This document shows, in pieces, positions 27,301 through 37,399 of a stretch of 37,460 nt of DNA (positions are counted from its first letter, which is position 1; the number at the start of each line of letters is the position of its first letter). The translations under genes and the position numbers were made by a program. The stretch lies in assembly GCA_029264995.1 (NCBI GenBank), contig JAJUKC010000018.1:1-37460 (forward strand). The letters run 5' to 3'. The stretch comes from Marinobacter sp. Its GTDB lineage: Bacteria; Pseudomonadota; Gammaproteobacteria; Pseudomonadales; Oleiphilaceae. The notes under the pieces are model-generated. The model did not search any database, was not told where the DNA came from, and saw nothing but the letters and a program-made list of their open reading frames with translations.

Positions 27301-28194
27301 TCAGGCGCCGGGAAATACACCGGTGGAGAGGTAACGGTCTCCGCGGTCACAGATAATGGCCACGATCACCGCGTTTTCAACCTCACGGGACAATTTCAGG
27401 GCCGCAGCGATGGCACCGCCGGAGGACACACCACAGAAAATACCTTCCCGCTCGGCCAGTGCCCGCATGGTGTCCTCGGCTTCCTGCTGGCCAATATCCA
27501 GCACCTGGTCGACCCGGCTGGCATCGTAGATTTTCGGCAGGTAAGCCTCGGGCCAGCGACGGATACCGGGAATAGAAGCGCCATCCTCGGGCTGCAGGCC
27601 GATAATGCGGATATCGGGGTTGCGCTCTTTCAGGTAACGGGACACGCCCATGATAGTGCCGGTGGTACCCATGGAGCTGACAAAGTGCGTGACCCGTCCG
27701 GCCGTCTGCTCCCAGATTTCCGGACCTGTGGTGTGATAGTGGGCCGAAGGGTTATCGGCATTGCTGAACTGGTCCAGCACTTTACCCTTGCCCTCGGCCT
27801 CCATGCGAATAGCCAGATCCCGGGCGCCTTCCATGCCCTGTTCACGGGTAACGTTCACCACCTCGGCGCCGTATGCACGCATGGAGGCCCGGCGCTCCTC
27901 ACTCAGGTTGTCGGGCATGATCAGCACCATCCGGTAGCCTTTGATGGCCGCGGCCATGGCCAGGGCAATGCCGGTATTGCCGGAGGTAGCCTCAATCAGG
28001 GTGTCCCCGGGCTTGATTTCGCCCCGGCGTTCGGCCTCCTGGATCATGCTCAGAGCCGGACGGTCTTTCACCGAACCCGCCGGGTTGTTCCCCTCGAGTT
28101 TCGCCAGGATGACGTTACTGGTGTCTCCCGGCAGACGCTGCAGACGCACCAGGGGAGTATGGCCGACATAATCTTCAATGGTGGGGAAAATCAT
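27301..28194 (-). CDS. cysM: Cysteine synthase B (O-acetylserine sulfhydrylase B)
   Basis: PLP enzyme that makes cysteine from O-acetylserine and sulfide or thiosulfate. The 297 residues include the PLP lysine in AGSVKDRPA (Lys43), the phosphate/substrate loop TSGNTG (70-75), the DNLSEERRA block, [16 protein letters not shown], and the C-terminal [14 protein letters not shown]. CysM rather than CysK is suggested by length and [13 protein letters not shown] precedes the ATG; a TTGGGA/TATGAT promoter lies upstream. It is divergent from gacS. Confidence 0.95.
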   Translation of the reverse strand: MIFPTIEDYVGHTPLVRLQRLPGDTSNVILAKLEGNNPAGSVKDRPALSMIQEAERRGEIKPGDTLIEATSGNTGIALAMAAAIKGYRMVLIMPDNLSEERRASMRAYGAEVVNVTREQGMEGARDLAIRMEAEGKGKVLDQFSNADNPSAHYHTTGPEIWEQTAGRVTHFVSSMGTTGTIMGVSRYLKERNPDIRIIGLQPEDGASIPGIRRWPEAYLPKIYDASRVDQVLDIGQQEAEDTMRALAEREGIFCGVSSGGAIAAALKLSREVENAVIVAIICDRGDRYLSTGVFPGA

Positions 28195-28226
28195 ATTGAT
28201 ACCCTGTGATACACTTTCGGATTCGA

Positions 28227-28256
28227 ATCATACGCGTTATGGCCGCCTTGTCCCAA
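28227..28256 (-). promoter_or_regulatory. Probable cysM promoter
   Basis: The minus strand has TTGGGA (28256-28251), an 18-base spacer and TATGAT (28232-28227), with the ATG about 30 bases further on. The -10 matches five of six consensus bases. Confidence 0.5.
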
Positions 28257-28348
28257 TACAGCTTGTCGCTATATCCATGACCTGCGGCTATAACTGTCTG
28301 TTTCCGGGATAATGGCCACGGTTATATCATTGCCGTTCAGCTATGCTG

Positions 28349-28406
28349 ACAAGGAAGTATCCACCAGCAGGCTTTCCCTGCCGGTGGACAAGGTAATTTT
28401 ACAGGA
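28349..28406 (+). promoter_or_regulatory. GacS leader: CsrA/RsmA-like motifs and a hairpin
   Basis: Upstream of the chosen gacS start are ACAAGGAAGT (28349-28358; matches the core ACARGGA-G-U of the CsrA consensus, no start codon follows), ACAAGG (28388-28393) and ACAGGA (28401-28406), the last being the gacS Shine-Dalgarno. Between them lies an 11-pair hairpin with one mismatch (CCACC-A-GCAGG, CTTTC loop, CCTGC-C-GGTGG, 28361-28387). Regulation by CsrA is inference. Confidence 0.4.
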
Positions 28407-28413
28407 ACACGGT

Positions 28414-31284
28414 ATGCGACGTTGGGGCATTCGCAAGAAAGTACTGGTGGTAACTCTGGTTCCCACTCTGCTCACCACGCTGTTGTTGGGGCTATTCTTT
28501 ACCTACAGCTGGGTGAACAACATTGAGAACCTGCTGAAGGATCGCGGTGAATCCCTGTCCCGACAGCTTGCGGCAGGCTCTGAATATGGCCTGTTCACCG
28601 CCAACCGAAGCCTGCTCAGCAGCCTCTCCAACGCCCTTCTTGAAGAACAGGATGTTCGCTCCATCACCTTCTATGGCAGCGACGGCCAGCGCATGCTGCA
28701 CACCGGCCCGGGCAGTGCGGAAACAGTAGCGATGACTCCCCTGGAACCCGATCAGCCGATACGGGTAACCCGCGACAGCAGCACCCGCTTCGTCACCCCG
28801 GTTCACCTGCAGGATCTGATGATCGAGACCATGCTGGACCCGGACGCCCGCCAGTCTGCGGCAGAACGTCAGGCGCCACTGGGCTGGGTTGCCGTAGAGA
28901 TGTCCCACGTCCGTACCGAAAAGGAAACCTACAAGGCCTTGCTGATCTCGTTGCTGCTGGTGATCGTCGGCGTCCTGCTCAGCCTGGCCATTGCGCTGCG
29001 GCTGAGCCGCGCCTTTACCGACCCGGTGTTCCAGCTCAACGAAGCCGTGGCCAAACTCAAGGAAGGCAAGCTCGACACCCGGGTTTACACCAGTGCCGGC
29101 CCGGAGTTCGAACAGCTGGAATCCGGGCTCAATGATATGGCCTCGGAATTGAGCAAGGCCCAGGCCGAAATGCAGCAGAACATTGACCAGGCCACCGAAG
29201 ACCTGCGGGAGACCCTGGAGACCATCGAAATCCAGAATATCGAGCTGGACTTTGCCCGCAAGGAAGCACTGGAAGCGAGCCGGATCAAATCCGAGTTCCT
29301 GGCCAACATGTCCCACGAAATCCGGACACCGCTGAACGGCATCATCGGCTTCACCGAGCTGTTGCTGAAAAGCCCACTGCCCCGGCAGCAGCGTGACCAC
29401 CTGAATACTATCCGCAAATCCTCGGAAATCCTGCTGACCATCATTAACGACATTCTGGATTTCTCCAAGATCGAGGCCGGCAAGCTGATCCTGGACCGCG
29501 TGCCGTTCCAGCTCCGGGATATCGTGGAGGAAGTGATGGTCATGCTGGCACCGGCTGCCCACGCTAAAAACCTGGATCTGGTGCCGCTGGTTTACAACGA
29601 TGTACCGGACAACATCATGGGGGACCCGCTGCGAGTCAAGCAGGTGATCACCAACCTGGTGAACAATGCCATCAAGTTTACCCAGACCGGCGAAGTGGTA
29701 TTACGGGCCAGCCTGGAAGACGAAGATACGGAACATAACCGGGTTACCCTGCGCCTGAGCATCACCGATTCCGGCGTTGGCCTGTCCCGGGCCCAGCAGC
29801 AGTCACTGTTTAACGCCTTCAGCCAGGCCGATGCCTCCACCGCCCGCCAGTATGGCGGTACCGGTCTGGGGCTGGCCATTTCCAAACGGCTGGTGGAAGA
29901 AATGGGCGGCAAGATCGGCCTGGAAAGTGAGCTGGGCAAAGGTTCCACGTTCTGGTTTACCCTGACGCCGGAACTGTCCTCAACCGGCGACAGCTCCAGC
30001 CCCAAAGAGGCGCTCAGGGGCGAAAAGATCATCTATCTCGAACACCAGAAGACCACCGGACTGGCGGTGGAGCACCTGTTACGGGATTGGGGCGTGACCG
30101 TTGAACGGGTTGCCTCGCCCGGGGCGCTGCAGGAACAGGTAGAAGAGGCGCAACGGCGGCAGGAAGGCTACGCCGGTGCCATCATCGGCATTACCCGTCA
30201 CCTGCTCAACTCCAGCCAGTACTGCAATCTGGTGCGCTCGCTGGAAGTGGAACGTGACTGCCGGACCCTGCTGCTGACGCCCACTCTGGAAACACACGAC
30301 ACGCCGCTGTCAGGCCTGGCCAGCGGCCACCTGACCAAGCCGGTCTGCCGGGATGCCCTCTACGATGAACTGCTGCTGCTCATCCATGGCATTCAGTCGG
30401 GCAACCGAAGCACGCCGGAAGCCGCGCTGCCACTGCGGCAGGAGAGTGGTTCCGGCACGCCCCGCATTCTGGCGGTGGACGATAACGAAGCCAACCTGAA
30501 ACTGGTGATGACCTTACTCAATGACTGCCGCCTGGAAGCCGAAGGTGCCTCCAGCGGGTTCGAGGCATTGACCAAGGTCCGTCAGAAAGCCTTTGACCTG
30601 GTGTTCATGGACCTGCAGATGCCGGGTATGGACGGCGTGGAAACCACGGCCCGCATCCGTGATCTGGACAGCGGCTCACACCACACCCCCATTATTGCCC
30701 TGACTGCCCACGCTCTGGCGGACGAACAGGAACGGCTGGCGCAACAAGGCTTCGACGGCTATATGCCCAAGCCGATCAGCAGCAGCCAACTGGTGGAACT
30801 GATTCGCGAATACACCGGCTACGACTGCACCAATAGCGCCGACCGCTTCCGGATCTCCGAAGTGCGGGATACCCGCCGAACACTGCGGCCGTCAAACCGC
30901 CGGATGCAACAGGACTGCGTCAGTGTAGAAGAGAGCATTCAACTGGCGGCGGGCAAGGCCGATCTGGCGGAGGAGCTGTTCAGCATGCTGCTGGAGCAGT
31001 TACACACCGATATCGACCGGGTTCAGGCGCTTTGGCAGACCGGTGACAACGAGCCCCTGCTTGAGTGCGTGCACAAGCTTCACGGGGCAACCCGGTACTG
31101 CGGCGTGCCGGAGCTGCGCACAGCCGCCAACCGGTTCGAGACCGCCTTGAAGTGCGAGGCACCGGATCGTGAGCTGTTGAAAGATCAATTGATCGCGGCC
31201 ATGGAGCGGCTGCAGATCTGGAGTGAGCAGACCGACTGGCAGCAACTGTTCCGGGAACAGCAGCGCCAGCCGGAAACCACCTGA
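28414..31284 (+). CDS. gacS: Hybrid sensor histidine kinase, GacS/BarA type
   Basis: Inner-membrane hybrid kinase of the Gac/Rsm system, which with GacA drives small RNAs that titrate CsrA/RsmA. The 956 residues from ATG 28414 (AGGA 7 bases upstream): N-terminal transmembrane segment (9-32), periplasmic region to about 173, second membrane segment (174-196), HAMP (197-250), HisKA with NMSHEIRTPLNG (His301), ATPase with NLVNNAIKF and GGTGLGLAISKRL, a degenerate receiver (535-660, no phosphoacceptor Asp), a full receiver (Asp733 in VFMDLQMPGMDG), and a C-terminal Hpt with VHKLHGATRYCG (His887). A start at 28312 is in frame but lacks a good ribosome site. The gene next to cysM agrees with the Pseudomonas order. 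Confidence 0.93.
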   Translation: MRRWGIRKKVLVVTLVPTLLTTLLLGLFFTYSWVNNIENLLKDRGESLSRQLAAGSEYGLFTANRSLLSSLSNALLEEQDVRSITFYGSDGQRMLHTGPGSAETVAMTPLEPDQPIRVTRDSSTRFVTPVHLQDLMIETMLDPDARQSAAERQAPLGWVAVEMSHVRTEKETYKALLISLLLVIVGVLLSLAIALRLSRAFTDPVFQLNEAVAKLKEGKLDTRVYTSAGPEFEQLESGLNDMASELSKAQAEMQQNIDQATEDLRETLETIEIQNIELDFARKEALEASRIKSEFLANMSHEIRTPLNGIIGFTELLLKSPLPRQQRDHLNTIRKSSEILLTIINDILDFSKIEAGKLILDRVPFQLRDIVEEVMVMLAPAAHAKNLDLVPLVYNDVPDNIMGDPLRVKQVITNLVNNAIKFTQTGEVVLRASLEDEDTEHNRVTLRLSITDSGVGLSRAQQQSLFNAFSQADASTARQYGGTGLGLAISKRLVEEMGGKIGLESELGKGSTFWFTLTPELSSTGDSSSPKEALRGEKIIYLEHQKTTGLAVEHLLRDWGVTVERVASPGALQEQVEEAQRRQEGYAGAIIGITRHLLNSSQYCNLVRSLEVERDCRTLLLTPTLETHDTPLSGLASGHLTKPVCRDALYDELLLLIHGIQSGNRSTPEAALPLRQESGSGTPRILAVDDNEANLKLVMTLLNDCRLEAEGASSGFEALTKVRQKAFDLVFMDLQMPGMDGVETTARIRDLDSGSHHTPIIALTAHALADEQERLAQQGFDGYMPKPISSSQLVELIREYTGYDCTNSADRFRISEVRDTRRTLRPSNRRMQQDCVSVEESIQLAAGKADLAEELFSMLLEQLHTDIDRVQALWQTGDNEPLLECVHKLHGATRYCGVPELRTAANRFETALKCEAPDRELLKDQLIAAMERLQIWSEQTDWQQLFREQQRQPETT

Positions 31285-31291
31285 TTGTTGA

Positions 31292-32026
31292 TCAGGCTCT
31301 GGCCCGGTGAAGAATCGCCTTCATGTCCCGTACGGCGTCTTTCAGGCCGGTAAAGACGGCGCGGGCGATGATCGCATGGCCGATGTTCAGTTCATTGATA
31401 CCGGGGATCGCGGCCACCCGCTCGGTGTTGTGATAGTGCAGGCCATGGCCGGCATTCACAACCAGCCCCTTCTTGCGGGCATAGGCCACAGCATCGGCAA
31501 GCACTTTGAATGAGGCTTCCACCGCTTCAGGTTCCTTGGCCTCGGCATATTCACCGGTATGCAACTCCACCACCGGCGCACCGCAGCGCACCGCCGCGTC
31601 GATCTGTACCGGATCCGGATCGATAAACAACGAAACCTCGGCGCCGATTTTTGCCAGGCGATCACAGGCCTTGGCCACCCGCTCTTCCTGGCCATCCACA
31701 TCCAGGCCCCCCTCGGTGGTGAGCTCTTCGCGTTTTTCCGGCACCAGACAGACACATTCCGGCCGCACCTGCTCGGCGAACGCCAGCATGGCGTCGGTCA
31801 CCGCCATTTCCAGATTCATTTTGGTCTGCAGTACTTCCCGCAACAGCAGCACATCCCGGTCCTGGATATGCCGGCGATCCTCACGGGGGTGAATGGTGAT
31901 GCCATCGGCACCAGCCTCTTCCGCCACCAACGCCGCCTGCACGGGGTCCGGGTAACGGGTGCCCCGGGCCTGACGCAAGGTGGCCACATGATCAATATTC
32001 ACTCCAAGCAGGACTCGGGTATTCAT
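31292..32026 (-). CDS. pdxJ: Pyridoxine 5'-phosphate synthase
   Basis: Condenses 1-deoxyxylulose-5-phosphate with 3-amino-2-oxopropyl phosphate to pyridoxine 5'-phosphate, the vitamin B6 precursor. The 244 residues carry the family blocks [78 protein letters not shown] and [11 protein letters not shown], with the C-terminal [12 protein letters not shown]. It overlaps recO by four bases (ATGA) and ends 7 bases from the convergent gacS stop. It is the last gene of the lepA-pdxJ operon. Confidence 0.97.
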   Translation of the reverse strand: MNTRVLLGVNIDHVATLRQARGTRYPDPVQAALVAEEAGADGITIHPREDRRHIQDRDVLLLREVLQTKMNLEMAVTDAMLAFAEQVRPECVCLVPEKREELTTEGGLDVDGQEERVAKACDRLAKIGAEVSLFIDPDPVQIDAAVRCGAPVVELHTGEYAEAKEPEAVEASFKVLADAVAYARKKGLVVNAGHGLHYHNTERVAAIPGINELNIGHAIIARAVFTGLKDAVRDMKAILHRARA

Positions 32027-32763
32027 GACTCTCTCCCAGATGACGGATTCGAATGACTGAACAGGGAACGGCTGTGCAGCGGCCTGCCCTGCAAAAGGTA
32101 ATCCACCAGCACCCGCATGACGCGCTTGGCGGTTTTACGGGGCGCTTCACTCATGAAATCGCCGGCCGCCAGTGCCAGCAATGCCTCACCCGACAATTGG
32201 CGCAATGGCAGCTCCGGCGCGAGGTTGGCAACGATTCCCTGGCCCGGATCGTAACCATAGAGTTCTCCAGCACGCACCGGCATACCGGTATCCGTGGTTT
32301 CGTCCCAGGCAAAATCGTAGCCCAACGAGGCGGCAAACGCGCGCTCAAAACGCCTTAGTAACGGCTCGACATCGTCCTGTGAAGACAGATCCGCCAGGGC
32401 CTGCAGGGTTTCAATGTAGCTGGCAAACAACGCGGGGGAAGGGTCGGCCACCGGTAACACCCGCTGAACCAGTTCGTTGATGTAGAAACCACTGTACAGC
32501 GCGCGGGGTTGGCTGACCGCTGGCGCACTGCGCACTTCCAGCTGCACCAGGGTTTTCAGGTCGCTCTTGCCGGTCCAGTCCACTAACAGCGGCTGGAATG
32601 GCTGCAGCTGGGCCTTGAGCGGGCTCCTGGTGCTGTTGGCACCGCGGGCAACCACACTCATGCGGCCGTGATTCAGAGTAAACAGATCCACCAGCAAGGC
32701 GGTTTCGCGCCAGGGTCGCCGATGGACCACATAAGCGGGCTCTTGCTGCACCGCGCCCTTCAT
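32023..32763 (-). CDS. recO: DNA repair protein RecO
   Basis: Loads RecA onto SSB-coated single-stranded DNA with RecR. The 246 residues open with the OB-fold region [35 protein letters not shown], then [35 protein letters not shown] and the helical C-terminal domain with [11 protein letters not shown] and [10 protein letters not shown]. No zinc-finger cysteines are visible, as in E. coli RecO. Seven bases separate it from era upstream; it overlaps pdxJ by ATGA. Confidence 0.94.
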   Translation of the reverse strand: MKGAVQQEPAYVVHRRPWRETALLVDLFTLNHGRMSVVARGANSTRSPLKAQLQPFQPLLVDWTGKSDLKTLVQLEVRSAPAVSQPRALYSGFYINELVQRVLPVADPSPALFASYIETLQALADLSSQDDVEPLLRRFERAFAASLGYDFAWDETTDTGMPVRAGELYGYDPGQGIVANLAPELPLRQLSGEALLALAAGDFMSEAPRKTAKRVMRVLVDYLLQGRPLHSRSLFSHSNPSSGRES

Positions 32764-32770
32764 GGCGGCC

Positions 32771-33688
32771 TCAGAAATCGCTCATGCCCAGGCTTTTCAG
32801 AGCCCTGTCGCTGTCAGCCCAGCCGCGCTTAACCTTAACCCAGAGCCGGAGCATCACCTTGGACCCGAACATTCGCTCCATATCAACCCGGGCTTCCTGA
32901 CCGATACTGCGCAGGCGCTCGCCCTTGTCGCCAATGATGATTTTCTTCTGGCCTTCCCGTTCGACCAGAATCAGTGCCGAAACATGCAGGGTTTTGCCCT
33001 GGTGCTTGAACTCTTCAATCTCCACCGCTACGGAATACGGCAATTCAGCGCCCAGCTGGCGAGTGATTTTCTCCCGCACCATTTCGGCCGCCATAAAGCG
33101 TTCACTGCGATCGGTAATCTGATCATCCGGGTAAAAGTGGACACTCTGGGGCAGAAAGCGGCCAACAGCCGATTCCAGTGGTTCCAGATTGGTCTCTTTC
33201 AGTGCCGAAAGAGGAATGATCTCGGCAAACTCCCGCTTTTTAGACAGAGTCTCCAGATGGGGCAGCAATAGCTCCCGCTTCTCCAGCTTGTCGACCTTGT
33301 TGACCGCCAGGATAACCGGGCACTTCACCCGGCTCAGCTTTTCCAGCACCATTTCATCAGCACTGGTCCACGCCAGTTGATCGACAACAAAGACCACCAC
33401 ATCCACGTCGATCAAAGCCGATGTGGCCGCCTTGTTCATATAGCGATTCAGCGCCCGAGGCTCATCCTCATGCATGCCCGGTGTATCGACATAAATGGCC
33501 TGTACCGGGCCCTCGGTCTTGATGCCCAGAACCTGATGCCTGGTGGTCTGAGGCTTCCGTGAGGTGATGCTCAGCTTCTGGCCAAGGATGTGATTGAGCA
33601 GTGTGGACTTGCCTACATTCGGCCGGCCGACAATGGCGACAAAACCACAACGGCTTTCCGGGTTTTCCGGACGGGTAATATCAGTCAT
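32771..33688 (-). CDS. era: GTPase Era
   Basis: Ribosome-assembly GTPase that binds the 3' end of 16S rRNA. The 305 residues have G1 GRPNVGKS, the switch region TTRHQ, G3 DTPGM, G4 NKVD, G5 SALK, and a C-terminal KH domain ([22 protein letters not shown]). The ATG overlaps the rnc stop as TGATG, so it is translationally coupled to rnc, a common arrangement in proteobacteria. Confidence 0.97.
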   Translation of the reverse strand: MTDITRPENPESRCGFVAIVGRPNVGKSTLLNHILGQKLSITSRKPQTTRHQVLGIKTEGPVQAIYVDTPGMHEDEPRALNRYMNKAATSALIDVDVVVFVVDQLAWTSADEMVLEKLSRVKCPVILAVNKVDKLEKRELLLPHLETLSKKREFAEIIPLSALKETNLEPLESAVGRFLPQSVHFYPDDQITDRSERFMAAEMVREKITRQLGAELPYSVAVEIEEFKHQGKTLHVSALILVEREGQKKIIIGDKGERLRSIGQEARVDMERMFGSKVMLRLWVKVKRGWADSDRALKSLGMSDF

Positions 33689-34377
33689 CAGGAATTCTCC
33701 ACACCCAGTTGCTTGAGTGCATTTCGGGCGGCCTGCTGTTCAGCAACACGTCGACTACTGCCAGTGCCGGTGGTTTTACGATCCAGCGAGGGTAAGGCGC
33801 AGGAGACATGGAAGGTCTGGTTGTGCGCCTCGCCATCAACGGAGATCACTTCATAGCGTGGCAGCGGGAATTGCCTGGACTGCAGGTACTCCTGCAACCG
33901 GGTTTTCGGATCTTTCTGGGTGTCCTGAATATCCAGGTTTGCCAAACGCTGTTCAAACCAGCGTAACACCTGGGCCCGACAGGTGTGAAAGTCGCTGTCC
34001 AGGTAGATGGCACCGATAATGGATTCCACCGCATCTGCAAGAATGGATTCACGGCGAAAACCGCCACTTTTCAGCTCTCCCGAGCCGAGCCGCAGATACT
34101 GGCCCAACTGAAATTCACGACCGATCTCGGCGAGGGTGACCCCCTTGACCATACGGGCCCGAAGCCGGCTCAGCTGCCCTTCCCGGGCCTTCTCGAAATG
34201 AAGATACAGATACTCGGCGATCACCATGTTCACGATGGAATCGCCCAGAAACTCAAGACGTTCGTTATTCTGGTTGCCAAAACTGCGATGGGTCAGCGCC
34301 AGCAGAAGCCGCTCCGGTTCCTTGAACTGGTAGCCAATGCGGCGCTGAAGTTGGTCTAGGTCTGGTTGTGAACTCAC
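33688..34377 (-). CDS. rnc: Ribonuclease III
   Basis: Cuts double-stranded RNA, including rRNA precursors and regulatory RNA. The 229 residues have the RNase III signature [20 protein letters not shown], the second catalytic acidic site in [17 protein letters not shown], and a C-terminal double-stranded RNA-binding domain ([22 protein letters not shown] to [13 protein letters not shown]). It overlaps the DUF4845 gene by four bases (ATGA) and era by one. Confidence 0.97.
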   Translation of the reverse strand: MSSQPDLDQLQRRIGYQFKEPERLLLALTHRSFGNQNNERLEFLGDSIVNMVIAEYLYLHFEKAREGQLSRLRARMVKGVTLAEIGREFQLGQYLRLGSGELKSGGFRRESILADAVESIIGAIYLDSDFHTCRAQVLRWFEQRLANLDIQDTQKDPKTRLQEYLQSRQFPLPRYEVISVDGEAHNQTFHVSCALPSLDRKTTGTGSSRRVAEQQAARNALKQLGVENS

Positions 34378-34760
34378 TGGCCCTTAAACTCATACTCGTG
34401 CTGGAAGTGCACAATGGTGTCCACGTTCCGGAAGATGTTGTTGCGAACCTCGTAATCCACCTTGATCACGACCAGTTCGCCATTTTTTTCGACGGAAATA
34501 TTCTTGGGATCAAAACCGTCGACATTGTTCACGCTCAGGCGCTTGTTGATCAGGCTGCGCACCTGCGCCGGGCCCATCTGTGACAGACCTTCGGTACCAT
34601 CCAGGCTTTCCAGCGCTTCCTGGATGGTGAAGTCATCCAGGTAAGCCGGCCCGATCTTGATCGCCAGAGTCAGCAGGCCACCGAAGAACAGAGCCATGAT
34701 CATCATCGTCAAAGCGCCGCCCTGCTGCGTGTTCAGGCCTGCGGGATAGTGTCTTCTCAT
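34374..34760 (-). CDS. DUF4845 membrane protein
   Basis: 128 residues, with one membrane segment (about 18-36, [22 protein letters not shown]) after a short cytoplasmic lead [15 protein letters not shown] that resembles the pilin-like Q-G-G start. The soluble part contains [17 protein letters not shown] and [19 protein letters not shown], typical of DUF4845. Such genes are usual between lepB and rnc in gammaproteobacteria; function is not known. ATGA overlap with rnc. Confidence 0.9.
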   Translation of the reverse strand: MRRHYPAGLNTQQGGALTMMIMALFFGGLLTLAIKIGPAYLDDFTIQEALESLDGTEGLSQMGPAQVRSLINKRLSVNNVDGFDPKNISVEKNGELVVIKVDYEVRNNIFRNVDTIVHFQHEYEFKGQ

Positions 34761-34786
34761 CGTCTTTTACTCCGGAACCATCAGAA

Positions 34787-35578
34787 TTATTGGATGCCAC
34801 CCACCCGATCAAAAGATGGCAGACTTGTCAGTGATTTCCAGTGCATCCAGATGGCAAAGGCCTTGCCCACCACCATCTCATCCGGCACCGTGCCCCAGAA
34901 ACGGCTATCGTTACTGTTGTCACGGTTATCGCCCATGACAAAGTAATGGCCTTCAGGAACCACCCATTCCCCCTCACCGGAACCGCTCACCCGGCCCATG
35001 GTCAGGTACAGATCATGCTCAACTTCACCCAACTGTTCCCGCCAGCGCTCCATGGGGGGCAATCGCGCGACGAAATTCCGGGGTACCGGCTCGCCATTAA
35101 TGAACAGCTGCTTGTTGCGATAACGAATATGATCGCCCGGCAGACCGACAACCCGCTTGATGTAATTGGTGGCGCCATCCTCAGGATAGCGGAACACCAT
35201 GACATCACCGCGTTCCGGGTCGCCGACCTCAACGATCTTGGTGCCGGCCACGGGCAGGCGCAGGCCGTAGGCATACTTGTTGACCAGGATAAAATCCCCT
35301 ACTTCGAGGGTTGGCAACATGGAGCCTGAGGGAATCTGGAACGGCTCGATCAGGAACGACCGAAGCACCAGCACCACCGCCAGCACGGGGAAAAATGAGC
35401 GGCTGATATCCACCAGCCAGGGTTCCCGGTCCTCGAACTCATCGGCTGATTCGTCTACCTGGCCACCCTGCGCTGCGCCGGCTAGCCGACGCTTTCTCAG
35501 GAACAGGACGTCCGCCAGCCAGACCACGCCGGTCGCGAAGGTCAGGACCACCAGTACCAGTGGAAAATCAATGTCCAT
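34787..35578 (-). CDS. lepB: Signal peptidase I
   Basis: Inner-membrane protease that removes signal peptides from exported proteins. The 263 residues have two N-terminal membrane segments (about 5-25 and 61-77), the catalytic serine in IPSGSMLPT (Ser86), the catalytic lysine in NYIKRVVGLPGD (Lys141), and GDNRDNSNDSR (box E). Twelve bases follow lepA; 26 bases precede the DUF4845 gene. Length and motifs are normal for a proteobacterial LepB. Confidence 0.97.
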   Translation of the reverse strand: MDIDFPLVLVVLTFATGVVWLADVLFLRKRRLAGAAQGGQVDESADEFEDREPWLVDISRSFFPVLAVVLVLRSFLIEPFQIPSGSMLPTLEVGDFILVNKYAYGLRLPVAGTKIVEVGDPERGDVMVFRYPEDGATNYIKRVVGLPGDHIRYRNKQLFINGEPVPRNFVARLPPMERWREQLGEVEHDLYLTMGRVSGSGEGEWVVPEGHYFVMGDNRDNSNDSRFWGTVPDEMVVGKAFAIWMHWKSLTSLPSFDRVGGIQ

Positions 35579-35590
35579 CCAGGTGCCTTT

Positions 35591-37399
35591 TTAGTTATCC
35601 ACTTTCAATACAGCAAGAAACGCTTCCTGAGGCACCTCGACATTACCCAGCTGCTTCATGCGTTTTTTACCTTCCTTCTGCTTCTGAAGCAGTTTCTTCT
35701 TACGGCTGACGTCGCCACCGTAACACTTCGCCGTTACGTTCTTGCGCAGAGCCTTGACCGTTACCCGGGAGACCACTTGGGTACCAATGGCCGCCTGAAT
35801 GGCAATATCAAACATCTGACGCGGAATCAGTTCTTTCATCTTCTCGATCAGCTGGCGTCCTTTGCGGTGGGCCAGGTCCCGGTGCACAATCAGCGCCAGT
35901 GCGTCGACACGCTCACCGTTGATCAGTACATCCAGGCGAACCAGATTGGCATTCTGGAAACGGACAAAGTGGTAATCCAGTGATGCAAAGCCTCGGCTGG
36001 CCGATTTGATCCGGTCGAAGAAGTCCATCACCACTTCCGCCATCGGCAGCTCGTAGGTGAGCTGTACCTGTGTGGACATGAAGTGCATGTTCTTCTGCAC
36101 TCCGCGCTTTTCTTCGCACAGGGCAATAACGTTACCGAGGTGCTCCTGGGGAACCAGGATGTTGGCCTCGACAATGGGCTCACGCATTTCTTCGATGGAA
36201 CCAATATCCGGAAGCCGTGATGGGTTGTCCACCGACAGGGTCTCACCCTGCTTGGTGACCACTTCATAAATTACCGTCGGCGCCGTGGTAATCAGATCCA
36301 GATCGTACTCTCGCTCCAGTCGCTCCTGGATGATCTCCATGTGCAGCATGCCCAGGAAACCACAGCGGAAACCGAAGCCCAGAGCATCCGAGTTCTCGGG
36401 CTCAAAGAACAGCGAGGCGTCGTTGAGAGTGAGCTTTTCCAGGGCATCCCGGAAATCGTCATAATCGTCGGCGCTGACCGGGAACAGACCGGCGTATACC
36501 TGGGGTTTGACTTTCTTGAACCCCGGCAGCATCGGGGTTTCTTCCGCAAACTTCTGGTGCACGATGGTGTCACCCACCGGCGCACCGTGGATATCCTTGA
36601 TTCCCGCAACAACGAAACCGACGTCACCCGCTTCAAGCACATCAGTGTCGGTGGGCTTGGGATTGAAGACACCGACCTTGTCGGCGTTCCAGGCTTTCTT
36701 GGTGGACTTGATGATGATTTTGTCGCCCTTGCGCAGCACACCTTCGGTCACCCGAACCAGTGACACCACGCCCAGGTAGTTATCAAACCAGGAATCAATA
36801 ATCAGTGCCTGCAAAGGCGCACTGCGATCGCCTTTGGGAGGCGGAATCTTCTTGATCAGATCCTCGAGTACATCCTCAACACCCAGCCCGCTTTTGGCAC
36901 TGCAGCGCACGGCATCGGAAGCGTCAATGCCGATAATGTCTTCAATCTCCGCCGCAACCCGCTCGGGCTCGGCCTGGGGCAGGTCCATCTTGTTCAGGAC
37001 CGGCACCACCTCCAGGCCCTGTTCGATAGCGGTGTAGCAGTTGGCCACCGACTGGGCTTCCACACCCTGACCGGCATCCACCACCAGCAGCGCCCCTTCA
37101 CAGGCATACAGTGAGCGGGACACCTCGTAGGAGAAATCCACGTGGCCCGGGGTATCGATGAAATTCAGTTTGTAGGTTTCCCCATCCTTTGCCTTGTAGT
37201 TGAGCGTGACGCTCTGGGCCTTGATGGTGATCCCGCGTTCCCGCTCCAGATCCATGGAGTCCAGGACCTGTTCGGCCATTTCACGGTCTGTCAGGCCACC
37301 GCAGATCTGGATAAAACGATCCGCCAGCGTGGATTTACCGTGGTCGATGTGGGCAATAATGGAAAAGTTACGGATTCGGCTCAGTTCAGTCACAGACAA
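35591..37399 (-). CDS. lepA: Elongation factor 4 (LepA)
   Basis: Ribosome-associated GTPase with roles in translation initiation and back-translocation. About 600 residues with G1 [23 protein letters not shown], the switch region [14 protein letters not shown], and the LepA C-terminal end [34 protein letters not shown]. The first codons are TTG (37399) and GTG (37393); known Marinobacter proteins begin MTDLSRIRN, so GTG 37393 is the better choice. No clear Shine-Dalgarno is visible. A six-codon ORF (37410-37390) ends on the GTG. The gene leads a seven-gene operon through lepB to pdxJ. Confidence 0.96.
   Translation of the reverse strand: MSVTELSRIRNFSIIAHIDHGKSTLADRFIQICGGLTDREMAEQVLDSMDLERERGITIKAQSVTLNYKAKDGETYKLNFIDTPGHVDFSYEVSRSLYACEGALLVVDAGQGVEAQSVANCYTAIEQGLEVVPVLNKMDLPQAEPERVAAEIEDIIGIDASDAVRCSAKSGLGVEDVLEDLIKKIPPPKGDRSAPLQALIIDSWFDNYLGVVSLVRVTEGVLRKGDKIIIKSTKKAWNADKVGVFNPKPTDTDVLEAGDVGFVVAGIKDIHGAPVGDTIVHQKFAEETPMLPGFKKVKPQVYAGLFPVSADDYDDFRDALEKLTLNDASLFFEPENSDALGFGFRCGFLGMLHMEIIQERLEREYDLDLITTAPTVIYEVVTKQGETLSVDNPSRLPDIGSIEEMREPIVEANILVPQEHLGNVIALCEEKRGVQKNMHFMSTQVQLTYELPMAEVVMDFFDRIKSASRGFASLDYHFVRFQNANLVRLDVLINGERVDALALIVHRDLAHRKGRQLIEKMKELIPRQMFDIAIQAAIGTQVVSRVTVKALRKNVTAKCYGGDVSRKKKLLQKQKEGKKRMKQLGNVEVPQEAFLAVLKVDN

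Noticed and set aside
28312..28413. Longer N-terminus for gacS from an upstream ATG
   Set aside because: It lacks a ribosome site at a useful distance and adds a segment unlike GacS; MRRWGIRKKV at 28414 has AGGA and fits a membrane-anchor start.
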